This document shows positions 1 to 6,202 of a DNA stretch of 11,409 bases, piece after piece. The DNA comes from JBBPYC01 sp038200275 (GTDB lineage: Bacteria > Pseudomonadota > Gammaproteobacteria > Burkholderiales > Burkholderiaceae_C). The DNA lies in assembly GCA_038200275.1 (NCBI GenBank), contig JBBPYC010000078.1, positions 1 through 11,409 of the forward strand, written 5' to 3'. A program made the position numbers and the translations under genes. The notes under the pieces are model-generated. The model was not told the DNA's origin. It did no database searches and was given only the letters and a program-made list of their open reading frames with translations. Every line of letters starts with the position of its first letter. The first letter of the stretch is position 1.

Positions 1-264
1 CAGTTCACTGGCCTGCAAGGCAAGCTGGTCAGCCTGGCCGACGCGCTGGACGGGTGCGAGCGCATCCTGCGCGACGAGTTCAAGGACCGGCCCGAAAGCG
101 CGCTGTACATGATCGGCGCGATCTCGGAGGCGAAGGGCGATGCGAAGACCAATGCACACGCCGATGCAGGCAATGCAGGCGATGCAAAGGATGATGCGAA
201 ACCCGGCGCCGATATGCCACCGCCGACTTCAACCACACAGCCGGAGGCGGTCCATGCGCTTTAA
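1..264 (+). CDS. atpD: N-ATPase F1 subunit beta, C-terminal end (partial)
   Basis: This is the last 87 codons of the catalytic beta subunit of a rotary ATPase; the 5' part lies outside the window. Residues 1-44 match the C-terminal helical domain of beta subunits: the pattern FTG..GKLVSL.DAL.G...IL..EF.D.PE.A.YMIG.I.EA is the familiar end of the family. From residue 45 (base 133) on comes a tail of about 43 residues rich in Ala, Asp, Gly and Pro that normal beta subunits lack; its DNA has imperfect GATGCA/AATGCAGGC reiterations. The last 11 bases overlap the start of atpC, so the two are probably translationally coupled. Identity as the N-type beta rests mainly on the downstream order CQR-BEFAG. 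The nucleotide-binding part cannot be inspected here. Confidence 0.93.
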   Translation, partial: QFTGLQGKLVSLADALDGCERILRDEFKDRPESALYMIGAISEAKGDAKTNAHADAGNAGDAKDDAKPGADMPPPTSTTQPEAVHAL

Positions 265-643
265 GGTGCTGCTGCCGTTCCGGATTTTCGCCGACGTGAA
301 CGAGGTGTCGCGCATCGTCGCCGAAACCCACGACGGCTCGTTCGGCCTGTTGCCGCGCCGGCGCGACTGCGTCGCCGCGCTGGTGCCGGGCATCCTGACT
401 TTTGAGAGCGAGGCCGACGGCGAAGTCTTCATCGCGGTCGATCAGGGCGTGCTGACGAAAGTCGGCGACACGGTGCGGGTAGCCGTGCGCCGCGCCCTAC
501 GCGGAACCGACTTGGCGCGGTTGCGCGACGCGGTGCAACGCGACTACCTGACGCTGGATGCGCTGGAGGAGGGTGCGCGCACGGCCACGCGCAAGCTGGA
601 GAGCGGCTTCGTCAGCCGCTTCTCGAGGTTCCACGGTGAATGA
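254..643 (+). CDS. atpC: N-ATPase F1 subunit epsilon
   Basis: This 129-residue protein is the central-stalk epsilon subunit, which with gamma links the catalytic head to the c-ring. Residues 1 to about 83 fit the N-terminal beta-sandwich; the stretch containing THDGSFGLLPRR matches the family's conserved loop. Residues from about 88 on form a charged helical hairpin. The ATG at 254 is chosen because the protein then begins MRFKVLLP, as family members do; longer in-frame starts would add a non-homologous Met/Arg-rich segment lying inside the beta gene. The start is nested in the atpD tail (11-base overlap), a tight coupling. The length is close to that of ordinary epsilon. Whether the C-terminal helices inhibit hydrolysis, as in E. 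coli, cannot be read from sequence. Confidence 0.93.
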   Translation: MRFKVLLPFRIFADVNEVSRIVAETHDGSFGLLPRRRDCVAALVPGILTFESEADGEVFIAVDQGVLTKVGDTVRVAVRRALRGTDLARLRDAVQRDYLTLDALEEGARTATRKLESGFVSRFSRFHGE

Positions 644-1004
644 GCGGCCCACGGACAAGATGCTTGTCGAGCAGATCGGCGCCAAGGCCGCACGCAAGCT
701 GCGTGCGCGTCGCAACGGCGCACCCGGGGTCTGGTCGGGTCTCGGCATGATGGGGCTGATTGGTTGGTCGGTGGTGGTGCCGACGATGCTGGGCGCGTTG
801 CTGGGCATCTGGCTCGATGCGACACACCCTGGCACGCATTCGTGGACGCTGGCGCTGCTGATGGCGGGCTTGGTGCTGGGCTGCCTGAACGCCTGGCGCT
901 GGGTGGCAGCGCAGGACCGCGCGATGCATGAGGCCAACAGCGATACCGACGATCTTGCCAACGCTCGTGCAGCCGATGACGGGTCGAAGACGGGACGCCG
1001 ATGA
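636..1004 (+). CDS. atpQ: N-ATPase accessory membrane subunit AtpQ
   Basis: This is a 122-residue membrane protein of the AtpQ family, a hallmark of N-ATPase operons and distantly like AtpI of normal atp operons. It has a basic N-terminus, one transmembrane segment at about residues 36-60 containing GWSVVVPTMLG, a short loop WLDATHPGTHSW, a second segment at about 70-87, and a hydrophilic Asp/Ala-rich tail. The GTG start at 636 is preferred because GAGG lies at 625-628, seven bases upstream; the in-frame ATG at 660 has no clear ribosome site. The gene overlaps the end of atpC by eight bases and its stop overlaps the atpR start (ATGA). The proposed role in c-ring assembly or ion handling is inferred from the family and unproven. 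Confidence 0.88.
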   Translation: MNERPTDKMLVEQIGAKAARKLRARRNGAPGVWSGLGMMGLIGWSVVVPTMLGALLGIWLDATHPGTHSWTLALLMAGLVLGCLNAWRWVAAQDRAMHEANSDTDDLANARAADDGSKTGRR

Positions 1005-1330
1005 ACGATCCGCTCGCACTGTCCCTTGCCGCCCTCGCCGGTGTCCTGCTGGGCTTGCTCTTCTTCGGGGGGCTGTGGTGGACCTTGCGGCGCGCGTTCC
1101 ATTCACCTCGGCCGGCCCTGTGGGTCGGAGGCAGCCTGCTGTTGCGCATGGGATGCACGGCAGGCGGTTTCGTCGCCGTCTCCGCAGGCGACTGGCAGCG
1201 ATTGCTGGCGTGTCTGTTCGGCTTCCTATTGGCACGCTGGCTGGTCGTTCGCCTAACCGCTCGCCTGGCGGCGAAACCTGTGGACGCCTCGCGCATCCCA
1301 CTGAAGTACGGCGGCGGCGAGGCGTCATGA
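1001..1330 (+). CDS. atpR: N-ATPase accessory membrane subunit AtpR
   Basis: This is a 109-residue integral membrane protein in the position of AtpR, the second N-ATPase-specific subunit. Three hydrophobic segments are visible, at about residues 6-28, 38-61 and 66-84. Arginines sit inside two of them (Arg49 in LLLRMG, Arg79 in LLARWL), which is unusual for membrane helices and may pair with the carboxylates of the c subunit; that pairing is an inference. The start ATG overlaps the atpQ stop codon by four bases (1001-1004), a typical coupling. After the stop comes a 34-base gap and then an unrelated small gene rather than atpB, which normally follows atpR. Confidence 0.87.
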   Translation: MNDPLALSLAALAGVLLGLLFFGGLWWTLRRAFHSPRPALWVGGSLLLRMGCTAGGFVAVSAGDWQRLLACLFGFLLARWLVVRLTARLAAKPVDASRIPLKYGGGEAS

Positions 1331-1334
1331 GTCG

Positions 1335-1348
1335 GTGATTCGAATCAA
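1335..1348. promoter_or_regulatory. FNR/ANR-like box upstream of the HPF-like gene
   Basis: GTGAT-TCGA-ATCAA matches the FNR/ANR consensus TTGAT-N4-ATCAA in nine of ten fixed positions. Its core TGATTCGAATCA (1336-1347) is a perfect 12-base palindrome. It lies in the non-coding gap between atpR and the HPF-like gene, 17 bases before the latter's ATG. Such a site fits control by oxygen, but the position is too close to the ATG for ordinary class II activation of that gene unless transcription begins within it, so its sense of action is open. Confidence 0.45.
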
Positions 1349-1364
1349 ACCAACGGACCAAGAG

Positions 1365-1727
1365 ATGCAAATCCAGATCAATACTGACAACCACATTGAT
1401 GGCAATGAAGCCTTGTCGACACACGTCGAATCCGTGGTCGAAAACGCGGTGCGCCATATGAAGGACCACCTCACGCGGGTGGAGGTTCATCTCGATGACG
1501 AGAACGGCGGCAAAACCGGCGTCGGCGACAAACGCTGCCTGCTGGAAGCCCGGCTCAAAAACCATCAGCCGGTGGCTGTCAGCCACTACGCCGGCAGCAT
1601 TCATCAGGCCGTGGACGGTGCGGCTCGAAAGCTGACGGCGGCGCTCGAATCGCTGCTCGGGCGACTCGACGATCAGCGTCGCCATTCAGGCAATGCCGAT
1701 GTGGATGCCGAGCCGGACCCCACCTGA
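1365..1727 (+). CDS. HPF/RaiA-family ribosome-associated protein
   Basis: This 120-residue protein matches the short HPF/RaiA (sigma-54 modulation/YfiA) family, cytoplasmic factors that bind the 30S subunit and promote ribosome hibernation. The fold order is visible: strand MQIQINTDN, helix GNEALSTHVESVVENAVRHM, strands around TRVEVHLDDEN and CLLEARL, then helix HQAVDGAARKLTAALESLL. A hydrophilic tail ends the protein. ATG 1365 is chosen because relatives begin MQIQ.NTD; GTG 1335 would add ten unrelated residues and would consume a palindrome. The ribosome site is weak (GGA, 1355-1357). It sits between atpR and atpB, where no ATPase subunit is expected. Its first 46 bases hold only 18 G/C, far below its neighbours, suggesting separate origin. 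Activity on ribosomes is inferred from the family only; this subfamily is rich in acidic residues. Confidence 0.83.
   Translation: MQIQINTDNHIDGNEALSTHVESVVENAVRHMKDHLTRVEVHLDDENGGKTGVGDKRCLLEARLKNHQPVAVSHYAGSIHQAVDGAARKLTAALESLLGRLDDQRRHSGNADVDAEPDPT
1396..1409. promoter_or_regulatory. Second FNR-like box inside the HPF-like gene
   Basis: TTGAT-GGCA-ATGAA also matches the FNR consensus in nine of ten fixed positions, 61 bases (centre to centre) after the first box. It lies within codons for IDGNE, so protein coding could explain it. It is listed because the two sites are so close together. Confidence 0.22.
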
Positions 1728-1733
1728 TCCGCC

Positions 1734-2432
1734 ATGCGACTCGGACCCGATCAACTGGTGTTCTGGCAGTACGGGCTGTTCAAGCTGAACGGCACGATCG
1801 TGTTCACCTGGGCCTTGATGACCGTGCTGGTGCTCGGCGCGATGCTGATCACGCGCAAGCTCTCCACGAACCACCAGCGTTCGCGCTGGCAGAACCTGCT
1901 GGAGATCGTCGTCACGGGCATCACGCAGCAGATCCGCGAAGTGGGTCTGGAGCGGCCCGAGCGCTACCTCGCCTTCCTGGGCACGCTGTTCCTGTTCGTC
2001 GCCGCCGCCGCGCTGGCGACCGTGGTGCCGGGCTACGAGCCGCCGACTGGATCGCTTTCGACCACCGTCGCGCTGGCCCTGTGCGTCTTCGTCGCAGTGC
2101 CGCTGTTCGGCATCCGCGAACAGGGTCTGCGCGGCTACCTCAAGTCCTACCTCGAACCGACGTGGATCATGCTGCCGTTCAACCTCATCAGCGAACTCTC
2201 GCGCACGCTGGCACTGGCAGTGCGTCTGTTCGGCAACATGATGAGCGGCGCGATGATCGTCGGCATCCTGCTGACCATCACGCCGTTTCTCTTCCCGGTG
2301 GTGATGACGCTGCTCGGCTTGCTGACCGGCATGGTGCAGGCGTACATCTTCAGCATCCTGGCGGCGGTCTACCTCGCCGCCGCCACGCGGCCGGCACCGT
2401 CGCCGGCCAAGCCCGCTCCCGCCACACCCTGA
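1734..2432 (+). CDS. atpB: N-ATPase F0 subunit a
   Basis: This is a 232-residue membrane stator subunit that forms the ion path beside the c-ring. Several hydrophobic segments are visible. The essential stator arginine is Arg164 in LAVRLFGNMMSG, equivalent to E. coli Arg210, and Gln202 in VQAYIFSIL corresponds to E. coli Gln252. The positions matching E. coli Glu219 and His245 are Ala173 and Gly195, so the proton-path acid/base pair of E. coli is absent. A proline/alanine tail (residues 219-232) ends the protein. It starts six bases after the preceding hibernation-like gene and no strong ribosome site is visible, so coupled translation is likely. It is shorter than E. coli subunit a (about 270 residues), as is usual for this type. 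Confidence 0.94.
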   Translation: MRLGPDQLVFWQYGLFKLNGTIVFTWALMTVLVLGAMLITRKLSTNHQRSRWQNLLEIVVTGITQQIREVGLERPERYLAFLGTLFLFVAAAALATVVPGYEPPTGSLSTTVALALCVFVAVPLFGIREQGLRGYLKSYLEPTWIMLPFNLISELSRTLALAVRLFGNMMSGAMIVGILLTITPFLFPVVMTLLGLLTGMVQAYIFSILAAVYLAAATRPAPSPAKPAPATP

Positions 2433-2450
2433 ACCCGACTAGGAATCCCC

Positions 2451-2741
2451 ATGGACAGCCTGACTCTCATAGCGACGATCTCGATCGTCATCGCCGGCAT
2501 CACCACCGGCTTCGGCACCATGGGGCCGGCGCTGGCCGAAGGCCGCGCCGTGGCCACCGCACTGACGGCGCTGGCGCAGCAGCCCGACGCGTCGGCGACG
2601 ATCACGCGCACGCTGTTCGTCGGCCTGGCGATGATCGAGTCGACGGCGATCTACTGCTTCGTGGTGTCGATGATCCTGATCTTCGCCAATCCGTTCTGGA
2701 ACGCGGCGATTGCACAGGCCGCAAAAGTCGCTGGCAAGTAA
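2451..2741 (+). CDS. atpE: N-ATPase F0 subunit c (rotor ring)
   Basis: This 96-residue protein is a two-helix hairpin that oligomerises into the ion-carrying rotor ring. Helix 1 spans about residues 5-40 and helix 2 about 50-80, joined by the loop AQQPD (42-46), the family's polar loop. The ion site in helix 2 is MIESTAIY, with Glu63, Ser64, Thr65 and Tyr68; in helix 1, Glu30 occupies the place of Gln32 of the Ilyobacter tartaricus Na+ ring. This gives two carboxylates per site, spaced 33 residues as in known rings. NPFWN (80-84) ends helix 2. AGGA at 2441-2444 is a good ribosome site six bases before the ATG. Ion choice (Na+ or H+) is not decided by sequence: the family was predicted Na+-linked, but a Burkholderia pseudomallei N-type ring was reported to be H+-specific. 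Confidence 0.95.
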   Translation: MDSLTLIATISIVIAGITTGFGTMGPALAEGRAVATALTALAQQPDASATITRTLFVGLAMIESTAIYCFVVSMILIFANPFWNAAIAQAAKVAGK

Positions 2742-2744
2742 GCC

Positions 2745-3596
2745 ATGTTGATCGACTGGTTCACCGTCGGCGCGCAGGTGCTCAACTTTGTCGTGCTGGT
2801 CTGGCTGATGAAGCACTTTCTCTATCAGCCGGTGCTGGATGCGATCGCGGCGCGTGAGAAGCGCATCGCCGACCAGATCGCTGACGCTGCGGCGAAGGAA
2901 ACGAAGGCGACGACCGAACGCAAGACCTTCGAGGACAAGAACACCGCGTTCGACCAGCAGCGCGCGGACCTGCTGAGCAAGGCGGAGGCAGACGCCAAAG
3001 CCAAAGCCCTGCATCTCGCCCACAAGGCCCATAAGGCAGCCCTTGCGCTGGCGGCGCAGCGCCAGCAGTCGCTGCAGACCCAGGCCGAGCACCTGCAGCA
3101 ATTGATCGCCGGCCGCGCAGCGCATGAGGTGTTCGCCGTCGCGCGCAAGACTTTGACCGATCTGGCGAACGTGGACCTGGAACAACGCATGGTCGAAGTC
3201 TTCACGCGTCGCTTGAGCGAGCTGCCCGCTCCTGCCAAGAACCAGCTCGGGGCGGCGCTGAAGCAGAGCGCCGAACCCGCCCTGGTGCGCAGCCACTTCG
3301 AGCTGCCCGCCGGCCAGCAGGCAGCGATCCAGGATGCCATCAACGTGACTTTCTCGGCCGAAGTACCGTTGCGCTTCGAGACTGCAGCCGATGCCGTTTG
3401 CGGCATTGAGTTGAGTGCCGGTGGCCAGAAGCTGGCCTGGACCATCGACGAGTACCTGCGCGACTTCGAGCACGACGTAGCCACGCTGCTGACCCCGGCA
3501 GCCAAGCCGGCCGTGGCGCAAGAAAGCGCCGATGGCCCTGACGCACCCAAGCCCGGCGCCGCGCCGGCACCTCACACCGAACCGGTCGCCGCATGA
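2745..3596 (+). CDS. atpF: N-ATPase peripheral stalk: subunit b with C-terminal delta-like domain
   Basis: At 283 residues this is much longer than a normal b subunit (about 156). One membrane anchor at about residues 8-27 (WFTVGAQVLNFVVLVWLM) is followed by the b-type sequence YQPVLDAI..REKRIADQI and a long charged coiled coil to about residue 125. Residues about 180-245 resemble the C-terminal domain of the delta subunit: an F.LP..QQAAIQDAIN segment, a strand VPLRFE, then DAVCGIEL...GQKLAWTIDEYLRDFE, aligning with the family's GG(V/I).I..GD.V.DGS....L..L. No separate delta gene (atpH) is present, so this protein probably provides both functions and ties F1 to the membrane. A Pro/Ala-rich tail (246-283) follows. 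It starts three bases after the atpE stop. Confidence 0.9.
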   Translation: MLIDWFTVGAQVLNFVVLVWLMKHFLYQPVLDAIAAREKRIADQIADAAAKETKATTERKTFEDKNTAFDQQRADLLSKAEADAKAKALHLAHKAHKAALALAAQRQQSLQTQAEHLQQLIAGRAAHEVFAVARKTLTDLANVDLEQRMVEVFTRRLSELPAPAKNQLGAALKQSAEPALVRSHFELPAGQQAAIQDAINVTFSAEVPLRFETAADAVCGIELSAGGQKLAWTIDEYLRDFEHDVATLLTPAAKPAVAQESADGPDAPKPGAAPAPHTEPVAA

Positions 3597-3637
3597 AACC
3601 GTCAGGCCTTTTCAGGGCGAATGCCGGAATGCACAGC

Positions 3638-3644
3638 GAGAAGG
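3638..3644 (+). promoter_or_regulatory. atpA: Ribosome binding site setting the GTG start of atpA
   Basis: GAGAAGG lies seven bases upstream of the GTG at 3652. It is the only good ribosome site in this stretch and decides the atpA start; the upstream in-frame ATG (3532) lies within the atpF tail coding region and would give a non-homologous leader. Confidence 0.7.
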
Positions 3645-3651
3645 CATCCCA

Positions 3652-5244
3652 GTGAGCGCCCGGCCCGACGGGGTACCGCCATCGCAGGAAAGCGATGTCG
3701 CCGCGAGTGCGCTCGATCGCAGCTTCGCCGCACTGGCGCAGGTGCGCGCCGCGTTCGCGCCTGCGCTCGTGCCGCGCGAGGTCGGCACCATCACGCAGGT
3801 GACCACGGGCATCGCCCGCGTCAGCGGCCTGCCCGGCGCCGGATTCGATGAACTGCTGATGTTTCCGGGCGGCCTGGCCGGCATCGCCTTCAACGTCGAC
3901 GAGCACGAGCTCGGCGTCGTGCTGCTGGGCGAGTACTGGCACCTGCAGGCCGGCGACGAAGTGCGCCGCACCGGACGCGTGATGGACGTGGCCGTCGGCC
4001 CGGCGCTGCTGGGGCGTGTCATCGACCCGCTTGGCCGCGCGCTCGACGGTCTCGGTCCTGTGGATGCGACGGCCCGGCTGCCAATCGAGCGGCCGGCTGC
4101 CGCGATCATGGACCGTGCGCCGGTCGACGTGCCGCTGCAAACCGGCCTCAAGGTCCTTGATGCGCTGATCCCGATCGGCCGCGGCCAGCGCGAGCTGATC
4201 CTCGGAGACCGCCAGACCGGCAAGACCGCGATCGCACTCGACGCGATCCTGAACCAGCGCGGGCAGGACGTGGTCTGCGTCTACTGCGCGATCGGGCAGC
4301 GCGCGTCGGCGGTGGCCAAGGCGGTGGCGACGCTGCGCGAGAAGGGCGCGATGGACTACACCGTGGTCGTCGTCACCGAAGGCAACCAGCCGCCAGGGCT
4401 GGCCTACATCACGCCCTACGCGGCGACCAGCATTGCCGAAAATTTCATGGAGGCCGGCCGCGATGTGCTGATCGTCTATGACGACCTGACGCAGCACGCA
4501 CGCGCCTACCGTGAGCTGTCGCTGCTGCTGCGCCGACCGCCGGGGCGCGAGGCGTTTCCGGGCGACATCTTCTACATCCACTCGCGCCTGCTGGAGCGCT
4601 CGACCCACTTGTGCAAAGAGCGCGGCGGCGGCTCGCTCACCGCGTTGCCGATCATCGAAACCGAGGCCGAGGACATTTCGGCCTACATCCCGACCAACCT
4701 GATCTCGATCACCGACGGCCAGATCTACCTATCGCCTTCCCTGTTCGAACTGGGCGTGCTGCCGGCGGTCGACGTGGGCAAGTCGGTGTCGCGAGTTGGT
4801 GGCAAGGCGCAGCTCGGCACCTTCCGCGCCGTCGCCGGGGATCTGAAGCTGGCCTATGCGCAGTTCGAGGAACTCGAGTCGTTCTCGCGCTTTGGCGCAC
4901 GCTTGGACGACGCGACCAAGAAGACCATCGAGCACGGAAAGCGCATCCGCGCCTGCCTGAAGCAACCGCAGTTCGACCCAGTGGCAGTCCCGGCCCAGAT
5001 CGCTGTCCTGCTGGCGCTGACGGCCGGCCGGTTCGACACCGTGCCGCTGCCGCGCATGGCCGAGGCACAACGGGCCGTTCAGGACGCCGCGGTCCAACTC
5101 AGCGCGCCAATTCTTGAACGTCTGGTCGGTACGAAAGAACTGAACGACGAGGATCGCAAGGCGGTCACCGACAGCGCCAGTGCGGCGCTAAAGGCTTTCT
5201 CGCCGAAGGCGGACGAAGAGTCTGCAGCAAAGGCAGCAACATGA
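3652..5244 (+). CDS. atpA: N-ATPase F1 subunit alpha
   Basis: This 530-residue nucleotide-binding, non-catalytic subunit of the F1 head alternates with beta. The N-terminal beta-barrel region contains REVGTITQVTTGIARVSGL. The Walker A motif GDRQTGKT is at residues 185-192, the Walker B segment VLIVYDD ends at Asp277-Asp278, and GREAFPGDIFYIHSRLLER and the arginine-finger motif KSVSRVGGKAQ (Arg381, matching E. coli alpha Arg376) follow. The C-terminal helical domain includes FEELESFSRFGARLDD. The N-terminal 25 residues differ from ordinary alpha, where this part binds delta, in keeping with the absence of a free delta subunit. A short acidic/Ala-rich tail ends it. The start is GTG 3652, 55 bases after atpF. 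Its stop overlaps the ATG of a 21-codon open frame. Confidence 0.97.
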   Translation: MSARPDGVPPSQESDVAASALDRSFAALAQVRAAFAPALVPREVGTITQVTTGIARVSGLPGAGFDELLMFPGGLAGIAFNVDEHELGVVLLGEYWHLQAGDEVRRTGRVMDVAVGPALLGRVIDPLGRALDGLGPVDATARLPIERPAAAIMDRAPVDVPLQTGLKVLDALIPIGRGQRELILGDRQTGKTAIALDAILNQRGQDVVCVYCAIGQRASAVAKAVATLREKGAMDYTVVVVTEGNQPPGLAYITPYAATSIAENFMEAGRDVLIVYDDLTQHARAYRELSLLLRRPPGREAFPGDIFYIHSRLLERSTHLCKERGGGSLTALPIIETEAEDISAYIPTNLISITDGQIYLSPSLFELGVLPAVDVGKSVSRVGGKAQLGTFRAVAGDLKLAYAQFEELESFSRFGARLDDATKKTIEHGKRIRACLKQPQFDPVAVPAQIAVLLALTAGRFDTVPLPRMAEAQRAVQDAAVQLSAPILERLVGTKELNDEDRKAVTDSASAALKAFSPKADEESAAKAAT

Positions 5245-5306
5245 GCGTGCCAGACGATCACCAAACGCTCAGCCCGGAGCGCGCGGCTTTTAGGAAGGCC
5301 CGGTGA
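5241..5306 (+). CDS. Possible 21-codon coupling ORF between atpA and atpG
   Basis: A tiny frame begins MSVPDDHQTL and ends with RKAR. Its ATG overlaps the atpA stop (ATGA at 5241-5244) and its TGA overlaps the GTG of atpG (GTGA at 5303-5306). It therefore bridges a 58-base gap so that ribosomes leaving atpA could pass straight to atpG. The ribosome site of atpG (AGGAAGG, 5292-5298) lies inside it. I recognise no homologous peptide. It may simply be a chance frame; only the double stop/start overlap supports it. Confidence 0.3.
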   Translation: MSVPDDHQTLSPERAAFRKAR

Positions 5307-6202
5307 GCGACAGCATCGCCGCCCTGCGCCGCCAGATCGCCGGTGCTGGTGACTTGCACGCCGTCGTGCGCACGATGAAGGCGCTGGCGGCGTCGAGCAT
5401 CAGCGAATACGAACGCTCGGTGGCTGCGCTCGTCGGCTACGACCGTACGATCTCGCTCGGCCTGGGCGAATGCTTTCGACAAGCCCGCGCCAACCCTGGT
5501 GCCGCACCCGAGCAGGCGCCAGCAGGGAAGTCGGAGCCGATTGGTGCCATCGTGTTCGGTTCAGACCAAGGTCTCGTCGGCCCCTTCAACGACGTGATCG
5601 CCGGCCATGCGGTCGGCACCTTGGCTGATCTGCCGGGACAGGTCGAGGTATGGGCCGTCGGCGAACGGGTCGAGGCGCATTTGAAGGATGCCGGCCTGGA
5701 CGTGGTAGGCGTGTATGCCGTGCCGGGTTCGGTCGACGCCATCGCGCCGCTGGTATCGCAAATCCAGATCGACATCGAAGCGCGCCGCGCCGAACGCGGC
5801 CCGAACCAGGTCTGGCAGGTGCAGGTCTTCCACAACCGGCCGCTGGCCGCTTCGCTCTACGAGCCGGTTGGCCAGCGCCTGCTGCCGCTCGACGCAGCTT
5901 GGCAGCAGAGCCTGGCGGCCGTGCCCTGGCCGGGCAAGGTGTTGCCTGAAGTGCTCGATCACGGCGCGACGACCTTGCGCGCCTTGATCCACGAGTACCT
6001 GTTCATCTCGCTGTTTCGCGCCTGCGCCGAATCGCTGGCAAGCGAGAACGCCAGCCGGTTGGCGGCGATGGAGCGCGCCGATCGCAACATCAAGGATTTG
6101 CTCGAACACCTGCACGGCCGATTTCACCGGCTGCGCCAGGGGTCGATTGACGAGGAGCTCTTTGACGTCACCGCAGGCTACGAAGCCCTGGCCCAGCCAT
6201 GA
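5303..6202 (+). CDS. atpG: N-ATPase F1 subunit gamma
   Basis: This 299-residue rotary shaft of the ATPase transmits torque between the c-ring and the alpha/beta head. The N-terminal helix contains the family sequence AALRRQI.GAGDLHAVVRTMKALAASSI; the central part has IVFGSDQGLVGPFND, equivalent to the SD.GLCG.FN motif. The C-terminal helix contains EYLFISLFRACAESLASENASRLAAMERADRNI, which packs against the N-terminal helix. The GTG start at 5303 follows AGGAAGG (5292-5298) with a four-base spacing. It closes the N-ATPase subunit set, and its stop codon overlaps the ATG of ackA (ATGA, 6199-6202), so the acetate kinase is likely part of the same transcript. Confidence 0.95.
   Translation: MSDSIAALRRQIAGAGDLHAVVRTMKALAASSISEYERSVAALVGYDRTISLGLGECFRQARANPGAAPEQAPAGKSEPIGAIVFGSDQGLVGPFNDVIAGHAVGTLADLPGQVEVWAVGERVEAHLKDAGLDVVGVYAVPGSVDAIAPLVSQIQIDIEARRAERGPNQVWQVQVFHNRPLAASLYEPVGQRLLPLDAAWQQSLAAVPWPGKVLPEVLDHGATTLRALIHEYLFISLFRACAESLASENASRLAAMERADRNIKDLLEHLHGRFHRLRQGSIDEELFDVTAGYEALAQP

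Noticed and set aside
1335..1364. GTG 1335 as the start of the HPF-like gene
   Set aside because: It adds ten residues not seen in relatives, its ribosome site is eleven bases away, and it would place the perfect palindrome inside coding sequence.
612..1685. Long minus-strand frame of 357 codons opposite atpQ, atpR and the HPF-like gene
   Set aside because: It is antisense to three well-supported genes, Arg-rich in the way of GC-rich shadow frames, and has no homology I recognise.
2439..3575. Minus-strand frame of 378 codons opposite atpE and atpF
   Set aside because: It is opposite two clear ATPase subunits; the composition is that of a reverse-frame artefact.
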